DNA of 64,000 nucleotides from Streptomyces apocyni (GTDB taxonomy: Bacteria > Actinomycetota > Actinomycetes > Streptomycetales > Streptomycetaceae). The position numbers and the translations under genes were made by a program. Shown one piece after another: positions 17,549 to 25,310 of this stretch. The stretch is taken from positions 278,608 to 342,607 of the forward strand of contig NZ_WHOM01000040.1 in assembly GCF_009739465.1 (NCBI RefSeq). The letters are read 5' to 3'. A model generated the notes under the pieces. That model did no database searches. It was given only the letters and a program-made list of their open reading frames with translations, and was not told where the DNA came from. The number at the start of each line of letters is the position of its first letter. Position 1 is the first letter of the stretch.

Positions 17549-19183
17549 TCAGTGCTTTGGCGGCGTACGGCGCACCGCGCGTCCCGCCAGGACGTCCGTA
17601 CGCCGCCCGTCCGCGACCGCGAACCGCCCGTCGATCAGCACGTACGGAATGCCGACGGGCCCCGTACGCGGGGCGTCGAAGGTGGCTCCCGCCGCGACCG
17701 TGGCCGGGTCGAAGAGCACCAGATCGGCCCGGTACCCCTCCCGGACGAGACCCCGGTCGGGCAGCCGCAGCCGGGCGGCGGGCCGTCCGGTCAGATGAGC
17801 GACCGTCTCCTCCAGCGACAGCACGCCCAGGTCCCGCGCGTACCGGCCGAGATAGCGCGGGAACGTCCCGTACGCCCGGGGGTGTGGTTTTGCGCCCCGC
17901 AGAATCCCGTCCGACCCGCCGGTGTGCACGCGATGCCGCATGATCGCCCGCACGTTCTCCTCGTGCCCGACGTGCTGGAGGATCGTCACGCCGAGGCGGT
18001 CCTCGATCAACAGGCGCCGCGCGACGTCCCAGGGCGCTTCGGCGCGCCGGGCGGCGGCTTGCGCGATGGTCTCGCCGACGCACTCGGCAGCCAGCTCCGG
18101 GCGCTGCGTACCGGACACCTCGATGGTGTCCCACTCGATCGGCACTCCATGGCAGCCGTCGGAGCCCGTCACCTCCAGCTCGTACCGGATGCGCTCGGCG
18201 ACCGCGCGGTCCCGCAGCCGCGCCAGCACCGCCTGCGGCCCGCCCTCGCTCGCCCAACTGGGCAGCATCGCGACAAGGGTGGTGCAGCCGGGTGTGTACG
18301 GGTAGGTGTCGAGCGAGATGTCGACTCCGTCGTCGAGCGCGGTGTCGATCAGCGCGAGCAGCTCGCCAGCCCGCCCCTCGTTCACACCGAAGTTCATGGT
18401 GGCGTGGGTGAGATGGAGCGCGCACCCCGCGTCGCGGGTGAGGCGCACCATCTCCGCGTACGCCTCCAACGCGCCCGCGCCGTACGACCGGTGGTGCGGG
18501 CTGTAGAACCCGCCGAACCGCGCCACCACCCGGCACAGTTCGCCGAGTTCGCCGTCGCCCGCGTACATCCCCGGCGGGTACGTCAGCCCCGACGAAAGCC
18601 CCACCGCGCCCTGCGCCATGCCGTCGGCGACCAACTCCCGCATCCGGTCCAGCTCCTGGCCGCTGGGGGGCCGGTCCTCCCACCCCATGGCGTACATCCG
18701 GACGGTGCCCTGCGGGATCAAGTACGCGGCGTTGACCGCGATGCCACGGTCCAGTCGGTCGAGGTACTCGCCGACGGTCCGCCAGTCGAAGTCGATGTCA
18801 GAACCGTCGCCGTTCCAGCCGGTGATGGTCTGGCGCACCTGGGCGAGGGTGCGGTCGTCCACGGGGGCGTACGAGAGCCCGTCCTGGCCGATGACCTCCA
18901 GGGTGACGCCCTGGGCGACCTTGGCGAGATGCTCCGGGTCGCGGAGCAGAGCGAGGTCGCTGTGGGCGTGCATGTCGATGAAGCCGGGGGAGAGGGCGAG
19001 GCCGGTGGCGTCCAGCGTGCGGCGCGCGGGCGCGCTGGGGCGGGGGCCGTCGCCCTCCCGGCGGAGCTCGGCGATCCGGCCGCCCGCCAGGGCGACGTCC
19101 GCGCGGTACGACGGCTCGCCGGTGCCGTCGATGACGCGGACATCGCGGATGACGAGGTCGGTGAGGCCCATGGGTGGTGTCAC
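17549..19183 (-). CDS. N-acyl-D-amino-acid deacylase (amidohydrolase)
   Basis: Amidohydrolase-superfamily enzyme of 544 residues, D-aminoacylase/dihydroorotase-like. The N-terminal beta-sandwich (LVIRDVRVIDGTGEP) leads to the metal motif SPGFIDMHAHSDLALL (HxH). VGLSSGLTYPPGMYA, LHLTHATMNFG, LQHVGHEENVRAIMRH and VHTGGSDGILRGAKPHPRAYG are diagnostic of N-acyl-D-amino-acid deacylases. It frees D-amino acids from N-acyl forms. GTG 19183 is seven bases after the stop of the PLP deaminase gene (an in-frame ATG is at 19171), so the two genes form an operon: deacylation followed by deamination of the D-amino acid. Confidence 0.92.
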   Translation of the reverse strand: MTPPMGLTDLVIRDVRVIDGTGEPSYRADVALAGGRIAELRREGDGPRPSAPARRTLDATGLALSPGFIDMHAHSDLALLRDPEHLAKVAQGVTLEVIGQDGLSYAPVDDRTLAQVRQTITGWNGDGSDIDFDWRTVGEYLDRLDRGIAVNAAYLIPQGTVRMYAMGWEDRPPSGQELDRMRELVADGMAQGAVGLSSGLTYPPGMYAGDGELGELCRVVARFGGFYSPHHRSYGAGALEAYAEMVRLTRDAGCALHLTHATMNFGVNEGRAGELLALIDTALDDGVDISLDTYPYTPGCTTLVAMLPSWASEGGPQAVLARLRDRAVAERIRYELEVTGSDGCHGVPIEWDTIEVSGTQRPELAAECVGETIAQAAARRAEAPWDVARRLLIEDRLGVTILQHVGHEENVRAIMRHRVHTGGSDGILRGAKPHPRAYGTFPRYLGRYARDLGVLSLEETVAHLTGRPAARLRLPDRGLVREGYRADLVLFDPATVAAGATFDAPRTGPVGIPYVLIDGRFAVADGRRTDVLAGRAVRRTPPKH

Positions 19184-19189
19184 AGGCTC

Positions 19190-20479
19190 TCAGAAGTACG
19201 TACGGATGTAGTCCGCGACCGTCCCGTCCGCCTCCACCAGCGGAATCATCTGCCACTTGTCGAACGACGTACACGGGTGGGACAGTCCAAGGCCCACCCA
19301 GTCCCCGACCTCCAGATCGGCCCCCGGGTCCGTACGGAGCCACGCGTGCTGATCGGAGAGCCCGGTGACGGTGACGCCCGTCGCCTCGCGGACCTCGCCC
19401 GTACGGGCATCCCGTACGACTTGCGCCTCGGGCAGGTCGAGATCGTGGGCCGCGTCCCGCTTGCCCGCGTTGACGAACGCCTGCTCCGGCGTGGGCCGGG
19501 ACACGACCTGCGCCCAGAGCCGGAAGGCGGGCTGCAACGCGCCCTCCGACGGCACCCGGTTGAAGGGGGTGAGGCGGCGGTACTGACCGTCGTCGTGCGA
19601 GACGTACGCCCCCGAGCGCAGCAACTTCAGTACAGGCGCGGAGAGTTCGGGGATCTCGGCGAACACCTCGGCGACCGCGTCGAACCACGCGCTGCCGCCC
19701 GCGCTGACCACGATCTCCCCGAGGTCGGCGAACCGCCCCTCCTTGTCGAGCGCCACGGCCAGCGCGGTGAGGCGGCGCAGATACGCCTCGACCCGCTCCG
19801 GGTGCTTCGGGTCGGCCTTCGGCACCTCGCCCTCGTACCCCGCGACCCCGACCAGTCGTAGCGTGTCCGCCGCCGCGACGGCGGCCGCGACCTCCAGGCA
19901 CTCGGCCTCCGTACGGACTCCGGTACGCGCCCCGTCGCCCGCGCCCAGCTCGACCACGACGTCGACCGGACGGACCGCCTTGGCGTCGGCCAGCGCGGTG
20001 TGCATCAGCCGCACGCCCCGCACCGAGTCGACGTAACAGATGAACCGGAACTCCGGATCGGCCGCGAGCTCACCCGCGAGCCAGCGCAGCGCCACCGCGT
20101 CCACCAACTCGTTGGCGAGGAAGACCCGTTCGACACCGAACGCGCGGGCGACCCGTACCTGATGCGGCACGGCGACCGTGATCCCCCAGGCTCCGTACCG
20201 CACCTGGCGGTCGAAGAGCTGCGGCGCCATGGAGGTCTTGCCGTGCGGCGCGAAGGCGAGGCCGTGCCGCTCGGAGTACGTCTCCATGAGCGCCAGGTTG
20301 TGCTCGACGCGCTCGGCGGAGAGGGCCAGTACGGGCGTGGTGAAGCCGCCGGTGAAGAGGTTGCGGCGCTGCGCGGCCAGCTCGCCGACAGTCAGTCCGT
20401 CGGCGTCCGGTGGCAGCCCCTTGAAGCGGAAGTCGACGCGCTCACTGGCGAGTTCCGGGAATACCTCTGCTGCTGCCAT
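19190..20479 (-). CDS. PLP-dependent amino acid deaminase/aldolase (D-serine dehydratase / D-threonine aldolase family)
   Basis: Fold-type III PLP enzyme of 429 residues. The alanine-racemase-like N-terminal barrel has the PLP Lys in LAFAPHGKTSMAPQ. The C-terminal D-serine-dehydratase-like domain has zinc-ligand residues in GLGLSHPCTSFDKW (His and Cys). Family members split D-serine to pyruvate and ammonia, or D-threonine to glycine and acetaldehyde. ATG 20479 is chosen over the upstream in-frame codon because GAGGAGG precedes it. First gene of a two-gene operon with the N-acyl-D-amino-acid deacylase, divergent from kinase/IclR/RidA genes across an operator-like palindrome. Confidence 0.88.
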   Translation of the reverse strand: MAAAEVFPELASERVDFRFKGLPPDADGLTVGELAAQRRNLFTGGFTTPVLALSAERVEHNLALMETYSERHGLAFAPHGKTSMAPQLFDRQVRYGAWGITVAVPHQVRVARAFGVERVFLANELVDAVALRWLAGELAADPEFRFICYVDSVRGVRLMHTALADAKAVRPVDVVVELGAGDGARTGVRTEAECLEVAAAVAAADTLRLVGVAGYEGEVPKADPKHPERVEAYLRRLTALAVALDKEGRFADLGEIVVSAGGSAWFDAVAEVFAEIPELSAPVLKLLRSGAYVSHDDGQYRRLTPFNRVPSEGALQPAFRLWAQVVSRPTPEQAFVNAGKRDAAHDLDLPEAQVVRDARTGEVREATGVTVTGLSDQHAWLRTDPGADLEVGDWVGLGLSHPCTSFDKWQMIPLVEADGTVADYIRTYF

Positions 20480-20508
20480 GGGGCCTCCTCGTGCCGCCCT
20501 GCGCACCC

Positions 20509-20525
20509 GTTGCGTTCTGTGCAAC
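20509..20525. promoter_or_regulatory. Candidate IclR operator in divergent promoter region
   Basis: The inverted repeat GTTGC-N7-GCAAC lies in the 147 bp between the divergent deaminase and kinase genes, and ATTGCG follows at 20530. A related palindrome, CATTGC-GTTCG-GCAATG, occurs at 22998-23014 after ridA. Both contain TTGCGTTC. The IclR-family gene 1.2 kb away is the natural candidate to bind here and control both arms. Confidence 0.55.
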
Positions 20526-20626
20526 ACTCATTGCGCCTGTCGCTGACCCGTGTCTAACATCCGCCCCAACGCCGGGTCAACGGACCCTCGCCGCCGCACC
20601 GCGCACCCACGAGGAGTCAGCCGACC

Positions 20627-21772
20627 GTGACCGCGCCCCCGCTAGAACCACTGTCACCACTGTCGTCTCCCGACCTGGTCGAGGTCGTCGCACTCGGCGA
20701 GTCGATGGTCGCGTTCCACCCCGCGCCGGTGGGCGAGGTGGGCTGGCCGGGCCGTCTGGCTGACGTGGAGTCCTTCGTACGCGGCATCGGCGGCGCCGAG
20801 TCGAACGTCGCCTGCACCCTCGCCCGCGCCGGGCACCGGGTGCGGTGGCTGAGCCGGGTGGGCGCGGATGCCTTCGGTGACCACCTGCTCGCCGAGATCG
20901 CCGCGTGCGGTGTCGACACCTCCCGCGTCAGCCGCGACCCCACCCGCCCCACCGGCATCTACTTCCGCACCCCAGGCGCGCGAGAGCCCCAGGCCGAACC
21001 TCAGGCCGAGCCCCGCGCCGAACACAGCGCCGAGCCCCTCTCCGAGGTCGCCTACTACCGCGCGGGCTCCGCCGCGTCCGCCATGTCCCCGACGAACATG
21101 GCCCCCGCAGGCCCCGCCGACGGCCACGTACTCCACCTCACCGGCATCACGGCCGCCCTCTCCGCCGACTGCCTGAACCTGCTGCGGACCCTCACCACCC
21201 ACCACCACCCCGGTGCGGGCCCGCACCGCCGCCGCCCCCACCTCTCTTTCGACGTCAACTACCGCCCATCTCTGTGGAGTTCGGGCCAGCCCGACCCCAC
21301 CGTCCTGCTCACCCTCGCGCGCGCCAGCGACCTCGTCTTCGTGGGCGAGGACGAGGCGAAAGCGGCCTGGGGCATCACCGGCGGCCCCGAGGCCATCCGA
21401 GCGGCACTCCCCGAACCCGCGTCCCTCGTCGTGAAACAGTCGGCGGCAGGCGCGACCCTCTTCACTCGCGACGCGGACGGCCCGATACACGAACCCGCCC
21501 CGCGCGTCGACGTCGTCGCCTCGGTCGGCGCGGGCGACGCCTTCGCCGCGGGCTACCTCTCCGCCACCCTGCGCGGCCTCCCCGCCCGCCAGCGCCTACG
21601 CCACGGCCACCTGACGGCCGCCGCCGCCCTCACCGTCCCCGGCGACCTGGCCGTCCCGCCCACCCGCGCCACCGCGGACCGCCTGGCCGCGCTCCCACCC
21701 GACCGTTGGCGCGCCCTGCACCTCACACCCGGCTGGACGAAGGCAAAGGCAAAGGCAAAGGCCCCACGATGA
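20627..21772 (+). CDS. PfkB-family sugar kinase (2-keto-3-deoxygluconate kinase-like)
   Basis: Ribokinase/PfkB kinase of 381 residues. N-terminal VVALGESMVAFHP, then GGAESNVACTLARAGH. The C-terminal signature VDVVASVGAGDAFAAGYL carries the catalytic Asp and the anion hole. The pattern is nearest 2-dehydro-3-deoxygluconokinases, but the context of D-amino-acid enzymes makes another keto or hydroxy substrate possible. A low-complexity insert (EPQAEPQAEPRAEH) and a C-terminal KAKAKAK tail encoded by AAGGCA repeats are unusual for the family. The GTG start at 20627 follows GAGGAG. Its stop overlaps the IclR start (ATGA). Confidence 0.85.
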   Translation: MTAPPLEPLSPLSSPDLVEVVALGESMVAFHPAPVGEVGWPGRLADVESFVRGIGGAESNVACTLARAGHRVRWLSRVGADAFGDHLLAEIAACGVDTSRVSRDPTRPTGIYFRTPGAREPQAEPQAEPRAEHSAEPLSEVAYYRAGSAASAMSPTNMAPAGPADGHVLHLTGITAALSADCLNLLRTLTTHHHPGAGPHRRRPHLSFDVNYRPSLWSSGQPDPTVLLTLARASDLVFVGEDEAKAAWGITGGPEAIRAALPEPASLVVKQSAAGATLFTRDADGPIHEPAPRVDVVASVGAGDAFAAGYLSATLRGLPARQRLRHGHLTAAAALTVPGDLAVPPTRATADRLAALPPDRWRALHLTPGWTKAKAKAKAPR

Positions 21773-22527
21773 GCCAGACCGTAGACCGCGCCCTGAGCAT
21801 CCTCCCCCTGCTCGCCGAGGGCCCCGCCGACCTCGGCCAGGTCGCCACGCGCCTCGACGTACATAAATCAACAGCCCTCCGTCTCCTCCGCACCCTGCAC
21901 GACCACGGCCTGGTCTACCGCCAGTCCGACCAGCGCTACCGCCTGGGCGCCCGCCTCTTCGCCCTCGCCCAGGAGGCCGCCGAGCACCTGGACGTACGCG
22001 AGATCGCCCACCCCCACCTGGTCGCCCTCAACGAGGCCTGCGGCCACACGGTGCACCTCGCCATCCACGAGGACAACGAGGTCCTCTACATCGACAAGGT
22101 GGAGAGCCGCTACCCGGTACGCATGTACTCGCGCATCGGCAAACCGGTAGCGATCACGGTCGCAGCGGTAGCCAAACTCCTCCTCGCCGACCTCTCCGAA
22201 CCCGAACGCCGCGCCATCGCCGAACGCCTCGACTACCCCCGCTACACGCCCCGTTCGACCCCGAACGCCGAGGCGTATCTCAAGGAGCTGGCGACCGTAC
22301 GGGAACAGGGCTGGGCCACCGACCTGGGCGGCCATGAGGAGTCGATCAACTGCGTCGGCGCCCCGATCCGCGGCACCGACGGCAGGTCGATAGCCGCGCT
22401 CTCGGTCTCCGCGCCCAATGTCGTCGTCACGGCGGAGGAACTCCTCACCCTCCTCCCGCTGGTACGCCGCACCGCCGAGGCCATCACCCGCGAGTACGCG
22501 GGCACCACGACCCCACCTGCCGCCTAG
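21769..22527 (+). CDS. IclR-family transcriptional regulator
   Basis: Protein of 252 residues. The N-terminal winged helix (TVDRALSILPLLAEGPADLG; recognition helix in RLDVHKSTALRLLRTL) precedes the IclR effector domain (HTVHLAIHEDNEVLYIDKVE; GHEESINCVGAPIRGTDG). ATG 21769 overlaps the kinase stop in ATGA, so it is co-translated with the kinase. It probably senses a product of the flanking D-amino-acid enzymes and acts on the palindrome at 20509-20525. The frame is open upstream through the kinase gene, but that part is an out-of-frame shadow. Confidence 0.93.
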   Translation: MSQTVDRALSILPLLAEGPADLGQVATRLDVHKSTALRLLRTLHDHGLVYRQSDQRYRLGARLFALAQEAAEHLDVREIAHPHLVALNEACGHTVHLAIHEDNEVLYIDKVESRYPVRMYSRIGKPVAITVAAVAKLLLADLSEPERRAIAERLDYPRYTPRSTPNAEAYLKELATVREQGWATDLGGHEESINCVGAPIRGTDGRSIAALSVSAPNVVVTAEELLTLLPLVRRTAEAITREYAGTTTPPAA

Positions 22528-22547
22528 CCAAAGGAGCCCCCACCACC

Positions 22548-22997
22548 ATGACCACCCCCAACACGACCCCCACGCCCAACTCCGCCCCCACCCCCAAGAC
22601 GGCCCTCACACCCCCCACCCACACCACCCCACCCGCGAAGTTCTCCCACGGCGTGCGCAAGGGCAACATCCTCCAGGTAGCGGGCCAGGTCGGCTTCCTG
22701 CCCGCAACCGAGGGCCAGCCCCCCACCCCCGCGGGCCCGACCCTGCGCGAGCAAACCCTCCAGACGCTCGCCAACGTCAAGGCGATCCTCGAAGAGGGCG
22801 GCGCGACGTGGGACGACGTGATGATGGTGCGCATCTACCTCACCGACACCGCCCACTTCGCAGAGCTGAACCAGATCTACGACGAGTACCTCGCCGCCCA
22901 GAACCTCAAGGCGCCAGCCTCCGCCCGCACCACGGTCTATGTGGGCCTGCCCGCAGGCCTCCTGATCGAGATCGACGCGTTGGCCGTGCTCGACTGA
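22548..22997 (+). CDS. RidA-family enamine/imine deaminase
   Basis: RidA/YjgF/Rid protein of 149 residues with a Pro/Thr-rich N-terminal extension (about 30 residues) not found in typical 130-residue members. KGNILQVAGQVGF, the conserved ASARTTVYVGLP (Arg of the Rid active site) and LLIEIDALAVLD are clear. Rid proteins hydrolyse 2-aminoacrylate and related imines released by PLP dehydratases. That matches the D-serine-dehydratase-like enzyme encoded divergently. AAAGGAG precedes ATG 22548, 20 bases after iclR. Confidence 0.92.
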   Translation: MTTPNTTPTPNSAPTPKTALTPPTHTTPPAKFSHGVRKGNILQVAGQVGFLPATEGQPPTPAGPTLREQTLQTLANVKAILEEGGATWDDVMMVRIYLTDTAHFAELNQIYDEYLAAQNLKAPASARTTVYVGLPAGLLIEIDALAVLD

Positions 22998-23014
22998 CAT
23001 TGCGTTCGGCAATG
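22998..23014. promoter_or_regulatory. CATTGC-GTTCG-GCAATG palindrome after ridA
   Basis: A perfect 6 bp inverted repeat with a 5-base centre lies directly after the ridA stop. It shares TTGCGTTC with the divergent-promoter palindrome at 20509. It could be a second IclR site or a short terminator-like hairpin. Confidence 0.4.
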
Positions 23015-23141
23015 CGTACGTGCGATCACCGCGCACATGTGTGCGGACGGGGAGGGGACGGCCGCGCCCGCTGAGCGGCGGTCGCGACTACGGGACTTCG
23101 TAGACGCGAACCGTCCCACCACCCCCGTACGATGTCCCGCC

Positions 23142-23555
23142 ATGGACCAGCACCACCCCCCGCCCAGCCCAGGCTTCGGCCCCCCACCGCCCGGCTTCAC
23201 GCCCCCGCCCCCACCCTCGTACGTGCCAGACGCCCAGGCCCCCGCCCCGTACCTCCCTGACCTGGGCGCGGGCCCGGCACCCTTCCCGGACTTCTTGGCC
23301 TCCGACCGGCACAGCGCGGTCGTCATCGATGAGGACGGTGCGCGTCTCGAGCAGCGTGGGCTGTCCATCGACTTCACCTGGGCGGAGATCCGCACCATCC
23401 ACTACACCGGGCAGTTCGGCTGGCTCCTGGTGGGCGTCATGCACACCGACGGCAGGTTTTACGAGTGCCGGGTGCGCGCCACGCGGCAGGACCAGCTGCA
23501 CGAGTGGCTCACCGAGATAGCCCCGGTGATCGGCTACTACTTGACGCCCGCGTGA
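23142..23555 (+). CDS. Small protein with Pro-rich N-terminus and PH-like domain, function unknown
   Basis: Protein of 137 residues. The first 45 residues are Pro-rich (PPPPGFTPPPPPSYVPD). The rest (HSAVVIDEDGARLEQRGLSI, FTWAEIRTIHYTG, GRFYECRV) looks like a compact beta-rich, PH-like domain common in small Streptomyces proteins. No signal peptide or membrane segment. ATG 23142 is chosen because homology-like sequence begins there; upstream codons are unremarkable. Its last 19 bases overlap the 3' end of the convergent ArsR-like gene. Confidence 0.65.
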   Translation: MDQHHPPPSPGFGPPPPGFTPPPPPSYVPDAQAPAPYLPDLGAGPAPFPDFLASDRHSAVVIDEDGARLEQRGLSIDFTWAEIRTIHYTGQFGWLLVGVMHTDGRFYECRVRATRQDQLHEWLTEIAPVIGYYLTPA

Positions 23556-24550
23556 GCTGAGTTCAGCAGCGTCATCCCCGCCGGCGTCGGCGTGTGCAGC
23601 GCCGTGTTGCGGTGGCGGGCTGTGCTGATGAGGTTGGCTGAGCGGAGGACCGTGGCGTGTTCGCTGGCGCTGGCCGGGGAGATGCCGACGTACTCGGCGA
23701 GCTCCGTGGTGGTGCAGCCGGGGCGGTCGGTGATGACGCAGAGGACCGTCGCGCGGGTCTTGCCGAGCAGCGCGGAGAGTGAGCGCGGGGCGGTCGTGAG
23801 GGTGGAGGCCGTCGTCACCGGGGTCAGTACCTGACGGTCGTCGATCCGGATCGGGTACGTCAGCCACGGCTGCGGCTCGGCGGAGTCGTGGATCACGGGG
23901 CACTCGGAGCCGAAGAGGGTGGGGATCAGGAGAAGCCCGCGTCCGTTCAGGTGCAGGTCGCCGCTGATGCAGGACGCCATGGTCAGTTCGAGTGTCGGCG
24001 CGTTCCAGCGGATGTACCGGGGGTTGAGTGCGGCCAGCGCCTGATCCATGCCGCCCTCGGCGAGGTGACGTACCCGCAGCGCGTGGTCGGCGTCGGCCAG
24101 TGAGACGATCTCGGACCAGTACGGGGCGATCACCTCGCGGTGCGCCCTCTCGACGGTGTCGATGACCCGTCGCCGTAGGTCCTCATCGCTCTCCAGGTGG
24201 CGTGTCCACGCTGGAACGGACTTCTGGTGGGCGGCCCAGAGGCTGAGCTCCTCGCGAATCTGCCAAGTGGGGGTGGCGCGCATCTTGTCGAGCAGGACCT
24301 CCGGATCGCCCTGGTCCACGGGCGTGAGGAAGTCCACCGACCAGCCCGTCGAGGGGATCAGCGGGAAGAGCATCCGGGTGTTCGGGGACAGCCGCGACAG
24401 CGCCGTACGCCTCCAGGCACCGAAACGCGCGGGATGACTGCGCTCCTGAAGCAACCGGATCGCGACCCCCAACTCCATCAGCGGCCTGGGGTCTTTGGCT
24501 ATCCGGGTACGGGCCAGGTCCTGCGCGGTGAAGTGGATGCGGAGCGTCAC
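23537..24550 (-). CDS. ArsR-like winged-helix regulator with DUF5937-type N-terminal domain
   Basis: Protein of 337 residues. The N-terminal 230 residues (LRIHFTAQDLARTRIA; FGAWRRTALSRLSP; VDFLTPVDQGDPEVLLDKM) match the DUF5937-type domain of actinobacterial ArsR-like regulators. The C-terminal winged helix has LLGKTRATVLCVI, CTTTELAEYVGISPASASEHATVLR (helix-turn-helix) and a wing. The ligand is unknown. GTG 24550 gives the family N-terminus; the long upstream frame is Cys/Arg-rich shadow. No metal-binding CxC motif typical of ArsR/SmtB sensors is seen. Confidence 0.85.
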   Translation of the reverse strand: MTLRIHFTAQDLARTRIAKDPRPLMELGVAIRLLQERSHPARFGAWRRTALSRLSPNTRMLFPLIPSTGWSVDFLTPVDQGDPEVLLDKMRATPTWQIREELSLWAAHQKSVPAWTRHLESDEDLRRRVIDTVERAHREVIAPYWSEIVSLADADHALRVRHLAEGGMDQALAALNPRYIRWNAPTLELTMASCISGDLHLNGRGLLLIPTLFGSECPVIHDSAEPQPWLTYPIRIDDRQVLTPVTTASTLTTAPRSLSALLGKTRATVLCVITDRPGCTTTELAEYVGISPASASEHATVLRSANLISTARHRNTALHTPTPAGMTLLNSAHAGVK

Positions 24551-24730
24551 AGTTCCGGATTCTCGCTGGTCCGCCGTCTTTCGGGCTACGCCGAAACAGG
24601 TCGATGTGCAGCTGAGAGCGTCGGAAGCTAGCCAGGCGTCGGCGAGCACGGGGGTCTCGCCGGCGCACTCCACCTGCCCCGCGGGAGGCGAGGGGCGAGG
24701 GGCGTGGGGCGAGGTCGTAGGGTCTGGCTG

Positions 24731-25240
24731 GTGAATGACATAGGTGGTGACGATTACGAGCCGGTTTTCAAGCACGGGAAGTACAACCCCGCGAACCCCA
24801 TCGGCCTTGCTCTCATTGTGGGCACGCTGCTGTTCGTCGCCGGTGGGATGTACTTGCTCCACCACCCGGACCTCCTCGACCGCTCGAAGGAGTGGGACGG
24901 CGGTGAACTGCGGTCCGCCGTGTCTGCGGCGACCGATGAGCTGTCGCGCGAGGCGATGTTCGGTCCCGGTGCCATCGGGGGCTACGAAGGCATCCTGCGG
25001 TCCAGCATCGCGGCACACGGTGACGGTGGTGCCAAAGACAGGTTGACCGTCAGGCTTGCCTCGGAGCGGCCGGAGTCAGCCGGGTACGACGGAGGTTCCG
25101 AGCAGGCTGACTACACGGTCACCGCGGAGGGGACCGATGACGCCTTCTGCCTTGGCGTGTACGCCATGAAGCGTGAGCGGGCGCTGGGTTACGACTTCGT
25201 CGATATCTCCGTCGATGACGGTGCGTGCCCTGCCTCCTGA
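24731..25240 (+). CDS. Hypothetical single-pass membrane protein
   Basis: Protein of 169 residues from GTG 24731. After about 25 polar residues (VNDIGGDDYEPVFKHG) there is one membrane helix (IGLALIVGTLLFVAGGMYLL), then a soluble domain of about 120 residues ending CPAS with two Cys (FCLGVY; DDGACPAS) that could pair outside the cell. No family recognised. The start has only weak Shine-Dalgarno sequence; an in-frame codon at 24704 would add nine residues. Confidence 0.6.
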   Translation: MNDIGGDDYEPVFKHGKYNPANPIGLALIVGTLLFVAGGMYLLHHPDLLDRSKEWDGGELRSAVSAATDELSREAMFGPGAIGGYEGILRSSIAAHGDGGAKDRLTVRLASERPESAGYDGGSEQADYTVTAEGTDDAFCLGVYAMKRERALGYDFVDISVDDGACPAS

Positions 25241-25250
25241 CCTCGTGCGC

Positions 25251-25280
25251 GCAGCGCCGCCGGGGGAGCGGCGGCGCTGC
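25251..25280. terminator. Bidirectional terminator hairpin
   Basis: A perfect 11 bp stem (GCAGCGCCGCC at 25251-25261, complement at 25270-25280) has an 8-base loop and lies between convergent stops at 25240 and 25311. Confidence 0.8.
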
Positions 25281-25310
25281 GGGATTGGAGGGTGGGGTTG
25301 GGGGGTGGGG

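Noticed and set aside
17438..19861. 807-codon plus-strand frame opposite the deacylase and deaminase genes
   Set aside because: Shadow frame; the minus-strand enzymes carry complete active-site motifs.
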